In this document: piece after piece, positions 56,198 through 64,000 of the stretch
How positions within the stretch are numbered: position 1 is the first letter of the stretch
Layout: each line of letters begins with the position of its first letter
DNA from: Owenia fusiformis
Lineage: Eukaryota > Annelida > Polychaeta > Sabellida > Oweniidae
DNA length: 64,000 nucleotides
Reading direction: 5' to 3'
Assembly (NCBI GenBank): GCA_903813345.2
Contig: CAIIXF020000012.1
Coordinates: 23,760,184-23,824,183, forward strand
Translations under genes and position numbers: made by a program
The notes under the pieces: generated by a model
What the model saw: only the letters and a program-made list of their open reading frames with translations
Databases searched by the model: none
Told to the model about the DNA's origin: nothing

Positions 56198-59100
56198 AAG
56201 TCCCATTTTCGTTGTTCCATATTGACTGTAAATTCAGCCCTTCACTCAAGCCCAGGTAGTTTCATTCTTGGGGCCTTATATAAGCTGAGTTTCCTAGTGG
56301 TCAACGCAGAATATGCGTTGTGCAAATTGTCCAATTACATGTCTCATTTCCTGGAACTTATGAATAATCTTACCATTTGTGTCTCTTCAAACCACCTTAT
56401 TTTTGCAGTATTCTTTTTCTTTTTCGTGAAATTGTTAAATATTTTAATTTTGGACATACTATAGAATGTTCTACGGATGATGTTTTATTCTTAAGCTAAT
56501 ATTTTTATAGATCCTATGATTTTTGTGGTAAAGATTACAAACTTCTAACTTAGTCATAAGATATGTAAGGGCATACCACTATAGTATAAAGACAGCTTTG
56601 TGGACCATTCAACAGGATTTTAATTACCCTTGTACACTGTGTGTAGTAGTTCTCTTAGGGTATGTGGTGTAGGCTTAAATTGTTTAATGTCCAGTTTGTT
56701 TGCTCAAGCCCAACAATTGAATAGAGAGAAGCAAGGGTATATACTTGTAAAATACCCTTGCAGCAAGGATGCACTTGTTTGCTGGGAAATGTATATGATA
56801 AATTGCTTGAAAAGGGTATGGTATTCCTATTTGCAGTGATTTCAAATACACATTTAACTAATCATGTACATTGGTACATGTGGCATGCAGTATGTTTCAA
56901 AGATATTCATAGAAATAAAATGCTCAACTATTCAATTGATTATAATTAATCCAACCTTATTGATAATTAACAAATCAATTATATTTTAATATCAATCTCA
57001 GTGAGGTAATTTCCAAAAATTTTAAAGCAGGTAATTTTATGATTAAGTAAATGGGTCTTCACATGCAGTATCATTACTCTGAACAGATTTGCCATTAAAA
57101 CTCAGAGTATACCCTCACAAAAAGATAAAAACAGATGATTAAATAAAGGAAAAGGAAAGCAACAGAAATTAACGAAACAAAATAATTACTTATAGTATGA
57201 ACCTAAAAGTTAATTCATCACTTTTGTTTATTTTTTAGTGAATATTTGTTGAACATCTTATAAGGGCAAATTCTTTGAAATTGAGATGCATATCTAATAA
57301 CCACAAATTGCACAAGCATTTACACTGCCATATAATTTAATTTGATATCAACTACAATGTTTAACTCCTTGATATTATGACAAATTCCATCTGAAATTCA
57401 CAAAACCACTTAGCGATTTCTTATAAAATATAGCACCAACGAGATACCTATCTATTTTTATAGCATAACATCTTTACACAAAAGCTAGGCTTTTCAATAG
57501 GTTGAGATCACTCAGTTGTGAACCATATAATAAAATCAACTTCTAGATTGAGTTTCATGATTTAAGTTTGGAGAAATCTGATGAAGTTGAATTTGGTTAT
57601 ATTGCTTCAAATGTTCATAAAAGTGTGAGCATTACAAAGAGAATGCTGTGTTTGGAAATAAATATATCACAAAAATATGTTTTTTTAATAAATGGTTACA
57701 TCATTTCTCATTAAAATTCTCCAAGATTCTCCTATTCTGAAGTCCAATAAACATGACAGTTACCACTTAAATGGATCAAACTTTCCAATGACTGATTTTG
57801 ACATTATCTATTGTAACGAGTTGATCTAATAGAATGGACTGTTGGTACTGTCTCCTAAAATAAATAAAATACCACCCTTTATTTACCAGTGATAGACCAC
57901 TTCTTCAAAATGGGAATGTTAACCATATAAAAACTAATTTGATTATGAATTTCTTTTTAATAAAATGTGTCAAATACAGAATCCAGGCTAGTTTAACCTT
58001 GTTAGAATACAGCATGTTTCAAATGCAATTCAGGGCCAAGCTTGATACTAAATGAATATGGGCTAATAGGACCATCCTGATGCTAAAGTGTCAGCAAAAG
58101 CTCAAAATTCATTTGATGTACTTGTATTGCAAATATTAGAAATAATGTTCAAAAACATCAAAGAAGAAAATGGATAAACAACCAATAGGAAAAATAAATA
58201 TGAAACACAGCAGATGCTCATCGAGTTTCAACCTCAATCTAAAGCATTGTTATATTCCTTGGGCTATGAGGTAAGTTATGTGTTAGCATGCCACCAAGAG
58301 AATATTAATTGTCAAGATTTGGGTGATAATTATTGATCAAAGTATCAAAGACAAAGTGTCAATTTTTCTAGGGAATTCTAAGTGTTTCGATATGGGTGAA
58401 AGACTAAAATATAGATATTGAGATGCAACAAATATAATTGTAATCGCAGATACTCTTATCAATTTGGCTCAAAATTATGTAATGACATGCTAGTTCCTCA
58501 AATACAAGGTTAAATTAGAAAGTTGATCAAAGTTGAAGATACATTGTGGACTATTGTGACTATTATTAAATTGTGAAAATACTTAGTTACACCCAAATTC
58601 TTGAGTACATACATGTCTCAGCTAAAATCCAGTTTTAGAGGAACACTTTTTATGTTATAATGTTAAAGCTTTAAAACAATGAAGCCACTATGTATTTGGT
58701 TTATAACAAGATTCAAGGACACAGCATATTTATGCTTCCTTGCAATTGCTGATACCAAAGTTCTGGTACCAGGGACATGTCAAATTAATCAACCTACTTC
58801 AGTGATGTGATCACCAACTTGTCAACACTAAACAGTTTTCCATGACCTTAAATCATTAATCACGGAAACTTGAATTTGAATCGGGTCATTTATATTTTTA
58901 ATAAAGGGAATATCTCAAACTTTTTAGAAAAGGAAGGATATTCCATAAAGATTAAACATATATGATACCACCCCTTTTAAAATATATCCCATGTTAGTTG
59001 TGTTACATCCACACCTCTAGCATCTGATACACAGATACAAGTGGGTTAAATTTCAAAATGTTAATTTTTGCCCTCCCCAAGTAAAATAAACATTAACATT

Positions 59101-60137
59101 ATGTAATGTTGTGATAAGGGGGAGAGGGTTATATCATATTAAGTAAGCTTTAGAGAACTGATTGATCTATTTCATTGCATGGAAACCAGTGTTTCCTAAG
59201 TGACATTTTTGTGGTTTTGAGAAAATGGGTTTAAAGTTGAATATGAACCATTTATGATACAAGGCTGATTTTATACTATCTCATGTCATTGTAAGGTTTA
59301 TGTATATGATTTCAAAACTATTATATTTGCAATGGTAAATGTAGTTTTTCAGAAAGGAAATTGTGGCAGAAGATACTTTAGCTGTTTTGCACGTTTTGAC
59401 ATTTACGTCGACTCATTGTATCAAACTGATCAATTCATTGATTTTGCAGTTTGGAAAATAAAACTTATTGTATCATAGAATTCCCTTTCAAGTTTATAAT
59501 GTTGAAGTTTTCAATCAACTGTTTTAATTGTTTTAATAATTCAATTAATGCCATATATCACAGTCATTGTTTTTTTAGTAAATTGTTTTTATCATTATAC
59601 CATTATACTGTACATTAAACATTATTGCAATATTAGCATATACTGATTATTTGTTGAAAGGGTTGACTCAGAATTTTAATGCAGAGTAGCACGGGGTACC
59701 ATCGAATAATTTTGGCAACGTACCGGAGAACAACATTTTGCTAAGAAATGGCAATAATTTAGCACAATATATTTTTTAACTAGAGTTCTATTTTGATTTT
59801 GACAAAAGTAAATATTCCATGCAGTAACTATTTCATTTATGAGTTTGTTGGAATTCTGTTGGAACCCAGTTCTGATCAAGTACGAAGTTATTGAAATCGG
59901 CGCAGACGGACTTTACTCCGAAAGATGGTTTTTCGATTATAACTTTTCACAACATTTAAGTATAGACTTTTGAAAAAAGTACAGAATAGTCCTTATACTT
60001 TTGAATAATTCTGTTATTTCTGATTCACACGACTCTGATTTGTTTAATTAAAAAAAAGTTTTAAAAATATTACTTAAGAACGTAACCGGAGCTGGGAACG
60101 TAACCGGAGCAGATCAGTTGAATTATTTAATCAAAAA
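56198..60137. other. Long gene-free AT-rich stretch
   Basis: No exon with convincing splice sites, inverted repeat or tandem repeat was seen. Small frames (56222-56464, 56630-56949) are hydrophobic or Cys-rich chance frames. Presumed intron of the candidate plus-strand gene. Confidence 0.4.
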
Positions 60138-60241
60138 AATTAAAATATATGATTTAAAGCACATATACTAATTTAAAAACATACGGGATTGTTCGAATGC
60201 GTATTTATTAATATATATGCTTTAAATCATATATTTTATTA
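60138..60241. repeat. AT-rich hairpin with ~24-bp arms
   Basis: aaatatatgatttaaagcac (60143 on) is inverted as gctttaaatcatatatttta (to about 60239). Just before it, the phrase aacgtaaccggagc is duplicated (60079 and 60099). Confidence 0.6.
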
Positions 60242-60559
60242 TATTGGGATAGGTTATTTTCTTTGGTATAACAAAATATTTGAGCTAAAAAATAATTTGT
60301 GAAGTTTTCTAAATGTTTTTTTAATGAAAAATAGCATGCTCCCCTAAGCTGGACAAATCTTTGACCACCTGTGACTTACCAACCATATTTCATGACTACC
60401 AGCCTGATATAGTCACAATGTTACATGACTTTAAATATCAAGTAGTTATTTCCTAAAATGACAGGGTTGCAGCTTTTTTTGACCACCCTGTACAGCAATA
60501 TTACTTAATATTATTATATTACTTAAATAATATTATAGTTTTCTTTTGTTTAATTCCAG

Positions 60560-60646
60560 GTGATGTTTGAGACCAAAAAACGGCGAGCCGTTTATGTTGG
60601 CTATTTCCAAAGCAACAACATGTATGCATGTCAATACAAGGATTGA
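60560..60646 (+). CDS. Candidate terminal exon of the plus-strand gene
   Basis: Acceptor ttgtttaattccag (AG 60558-60559), phase 0, 28 codons and a stop at 60644-60646: VMFETKKRRAVYVGYFQSNN then MYACQYKD. Good polypyrimidine tract and protein-like composition. It joins in frame to the exon at 54968-55040 across a 5.5-kb intron. The product is not recognised. Confidence 0.45.
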   Translation: MMFETKKRRAVYVGYFQSNNMYACQYKD

Positions 60647-62818
60647 CATTGCGCATGTTCATTTGTTGCACAATACAACATAGAAAAAGCAAGCAAGATC
60701 AAAGATTATTAATTGAGCCATTAGAGCCAAATACGACACCAATCTCAAAAAAGAAGCTTTAAGATGAAATTGGGGAAGATAGCATCTCTCTATATAGGAA
60801 TGAACAATCTCACTGTTGAGTCAAAGCCAGTGATATGGTGGGATCAATTTATGTGGCAAACGTCAAAGCCATTGTAATGTGGCAAACGTCAAAGCCATTG
60901 TAAATTCCTTGAAGATGAATCTGACAAAATGCGAAGACTTGATGAATATGACCCTAATTTACTTCAGATTTTTTTTTGAAATCGTTAGATTAGAACTTGG
61001 GCTAGTATAATGATGAAGCTAATAGATTATAATGTATTATGAAAGAACTAGAGTATTACTCATATTTACACGCCTAACCATCGACAACGTAGTGACAAAA
61101 TATACCATTGCACACTTTATATTGTACAGTGTCACTAAAAACTGATGATGCAGGTGTGATGTAGGTTTTCAAAAATTAATTTTGGGAATACTTGAAAGAT
61201 TTCAATTTCATCTTCAACTTTTAGCTTTCTGATCATTTATTTTTATGAGAATATGTTTCTCTAAACTACACAATTTAAGATGAGTGAAGATTTGATAAAT
61301 ATTATGTATTGGGTGTAATTTTAATAAAAAATCAGAAGAGTAGTTGTCAACTCCACTGAAGGGTGTCAGTGTAAATGAAATTCATGAGATGTTATATTGA
61401 ACAATGCAATAATTAAACAAGTTATGTTTAAGGAACATGTTCAATTATCCCCAATACAGATGTTCTAAAGTTAAGGTAAATTTGATTTTTAAATCTTGTT
61501 GAATGTTATTTCATTTTATAAAAGTGTTGGTGTGGTGATTAATATGTGACCATGGGGTGTTAGCCTCTTACCCCTTGATCACTTGACATCTGTACTTTAA
61601 TGTATGAATGAATTTTAATTATCTTAAGAAGTTGATAGAGAGATCTATACTAGTTAGTGGAAGATGACTTTTTAAAACCTCTTTATGCTATATCTGGAAA
61701 GTGTTGAGGTTCAATACCATGGTTCAATCAAGTTTATGTAAAACTGTTGTTTTTTTTTGTTTTTTTATTAATCATCTTTATTGTATTCCATAAAATACAG
61801 ATATACATACTTAAACAATTGCCAAAGTCTAATGACATTGACGGCAATTTAGGACATTGACGGCAATTTAAAACTGTGATTGTTAAGTTTCAGTTTTAAA
61901 TCAATCTGATCCCCCTGCCCATTAGTGTTATTAAAAATATGTTGTCAGGGTTAACTGTGAATTCAGATATGTAAGTTCGTTGAAACAACGTACATCAAGA
62001 TGACAAGGCACATTTGTAATTTTTTGATTTTTATTATTTTAACTAAAACATGAATATTTATTAAATTTTCAACCGACCTTAATTGTTGTGTAACTTAAGG
62101 AAACATATTCTCATAAAAATAATTTACACTCTTAGGCGACAGGGGGAAAAATGTGAAAAACACAACATTTTCCAACCGATCATTGTTTTTGGTTTGATTT
62201 ACTATGAAAAAAATCGAGCACTGCTCGAAAATCTTTTAACGTAATCAGAAAGCTAATGGTTTTCCTAATCGAATACACACAAAATTAAACATGAAATTCT
62301 TTATGCATTCCTCAGATTAATTTTTAAAACCTACATCACACCTACATCATATCTCTTGCTTCATATCAGTTAGAATAGTGACACTGTACATCAAAAGTCT
62401 ACGGGGGTATATTTTGTCACTGTACTTTGTCGATGATCAGGTGTGATTTAAAATAAAAAAGTTCAAATGATCAATCTTCTGCCTGTTGTACCATCAGTTA
62501 CAGTATCTTCTAATGAAGTATTTTCTGTAATGCTAAAGATTACTTGATCTGTACCTGATGAACTACTTTTTAAAAATATCTTGTCATAAAATTTGAAATT
62601 GTACCTATATAGAATTGCAATTAAAACATTATATAAGACATGTTAATTGCAATCCGATGAAAATTTCTGTTGCCAAACTTATGAATGGAAGCGAAATTGC
62701 TTTTAACACACAAATGTTGACTTAATGAATTTGAATTCAAACATCAATTTCGATTAAAAAACAGAAGTGAAAACTATAATTTCTGAATCCTTACCTGTAA
62801 TGTCAGTTTACTAGAATG
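60647..62818. other. Gene-free stretch with two small direct duplications
   Basis: A 26-bp unit (gtggcaaacgtcaaagccat...) is tandemly duplicated at 60853-60904, and a ~20-bp acattgacggcaattta unit at about 61836-61872. Otherwise AT-rich, non-coding. Confidence 0.5.
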
Positions 62819-63300
62819 TCTGAATTCAGATACCTTATTTCAGTTTTATAGATTGTTGTCTGAATTCAGGCACCTCATCCAAGCTTAGCAAGTTGTCTGA
62901 ATTCAGACACCATATTTCAGTTTTATAGATTCTTGTCTGAATTCAGGCACCTCATCCAAGCTTAGCAAGTTGTCTGAATTCAGACACCATATTTCAGTTT
63001 TATAGATTGCTGTCTGAATTCAGGCACCTCATCCAAGCTTAGCAAGTTGTCTGAATTCAGACACTATATTTCAGTTTTATAGATTGTTGTCTGAATTCAG
63101 GCACCTCATCCAAGCTTAGCAAAGTGTCTGAATTCAGACACCATATTTCAGTTTTATGGAATGTTGTCTGAATTCAGGCACCTCATCCAAGCTTAGCGAG
63201 TTGTCTGAATTTAGACACCATATTTCAGTTTTATGGAATGTTGTCTGAATTCAGGCACCTCATCCAAGCTTAGCAAAGTGTCTGAATTCAGACACCTTAT
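62819..63300. repeat. About six tandem 77-bp units, each with two GTCTGAATTCAG palindromes
   Basis: cctcatccaagcttagcaa recurs at 62873, 62950, 63027, 63104, 63181 and 63258, exactly 77 bp apart. Each unit has one tgtctgaattcagacac and one tgtctgaattcaggcac, separated by atatttcagttttatagatt and by the cctcatcc block. Two further isolated palindromes follow near 63347-63362 and 63404-63420. The first-type palindrome is kept perfect in most copies, whereas the second carries a constant A-to-G change. Confidence 0.95.
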
Positions 63301-63420
63301 TTTAGTTTAAGAGAATCTTGTCTTTTTAAATTAAAAATGTGTGGGCATGTCTGAATTCAGACACATATTTTCCCATACTAAGAGTTGCATAGAGTAAAAC
63401 ATCTGCCTGAATTCAGACAC

Positions 63421-64000
63421 TTCATATATCTACACAAAAAGCTTGTAAATATGTTGCTGATGTCTGTACATAACATAGATATACAGTACCTAGAAATATA
63501 TATCTTTATTTTTATACTTTGCTGGTTGTTTATAATCTTTTCTCATACAAAAAACTTCTCCAACACCTAAAGAATACATTAATTGTCAAATATATTTCTT
63601 AATTTATATTAATAATTCAAACTTTTGTCACCTATGGAATTGCCAAACTACACTGGAACCTGTTGTATTGTGTTTGTTTCATTGTTTCAACTAAAAATCG
63701 CAATTCATTGCTCTTGCTCTTAGAGCTGCAGGGCATATACCAGTACAAAAAGTCTTCAATAAAGTTGATCCTTGTGTGAGCCCTACGATTATTTAGTTTG
63801 CCAAAAATTAATATAACGATTATTCAGATATATGAAAATCCTTTAATAGGTTAAATAGGAATACAATGATTGACTTTTGAATAAAAAGGCATTATACATG
63901 TACATATATATGTAGTTGTTGCAGTAAAATTACCACACCAAAGTGGACTATCTTTCCATATTAATATCAAATGGGCCTTCTATTTGCATTTTACTAAAAT
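63421..64000. other. AT-rich end of the window
   Basis: No gene or further repeat recognised. Confidence 0.5.

Overview
The window looks like accessory, repeat-rich nuclear DNA of a marine invertebrate animal, most likely a mollusc and probably a bivalve. The grounds are AT-rich sequence with GT-AG introns, a death-domain gene built from small symmetric phase-1 exons, a Penelope-like element, LINEs, Tc1/mariner relics and many long inverted-repeat elements. There are also tandem-core repeats of about 135 and 162 bp ending in ACGG/CCCG microsatellites, an architecture I associate with bivalve 'pearl'-type elements. No bacterial-style operon, rRNA, intact tRNA or CRISPR array is present. The species call is inference.

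Layout. 1-1062: truncated Penelope-like element flanked by inverted copies of its own 3' end. 1523-4620: decayed APE-type LINE on the minus strand. 4913-18290: plus-strand death-domain gene, read as five phase-1 exons ending in a coiled coil and a poly(A) signal, with introns full of foldback elements. One 2.93 kb element (13878-16807) split an older LINE and left a 5-bp target duplication. 18941-28850: string of inverted-repeat elements, several with clear target duplications (9 bp at 18941-19612; TA at 22141-23239 and 27548-27822). 28853-29905: array of 162-bp units. 31109-46440: a tandem-core element (135-bp units) that took in a mariner copy (31376-32370) and then a 13,177-bp block of 12.43 nearly identical 1,060-bp units (32811-45987). 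A second copy of the host element at 47751-48546 lacks that block and acts as an empty site. 47328-49750: four phase-1 exons of a minus-strand gene with a leucine-rich-repeat-like segment. 52445-53318: three exons of a minus-strand gene, or relic, with at least one frameshift. 54968-60646: two exons that may end a plus-strand gene. Clusters of the palindrome GTCTGAATTCAGAC lie at 51.2-51.6 kb and 62.8-63.4 kb.

The most striking item is the 1,060-bp array. It is homogeneous, carries a hidden higher-order period, sits inside one unit of another tandem repeat with a 3-bp duplication, and each unit holds a CTCF-like and a CRE-like site. The second is the 14-bp perfect palindrome used repeatedly in two clusters 11 kb apart. 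Gene models rest on reading frames and splice sites only; no homology search or transcript data were available.
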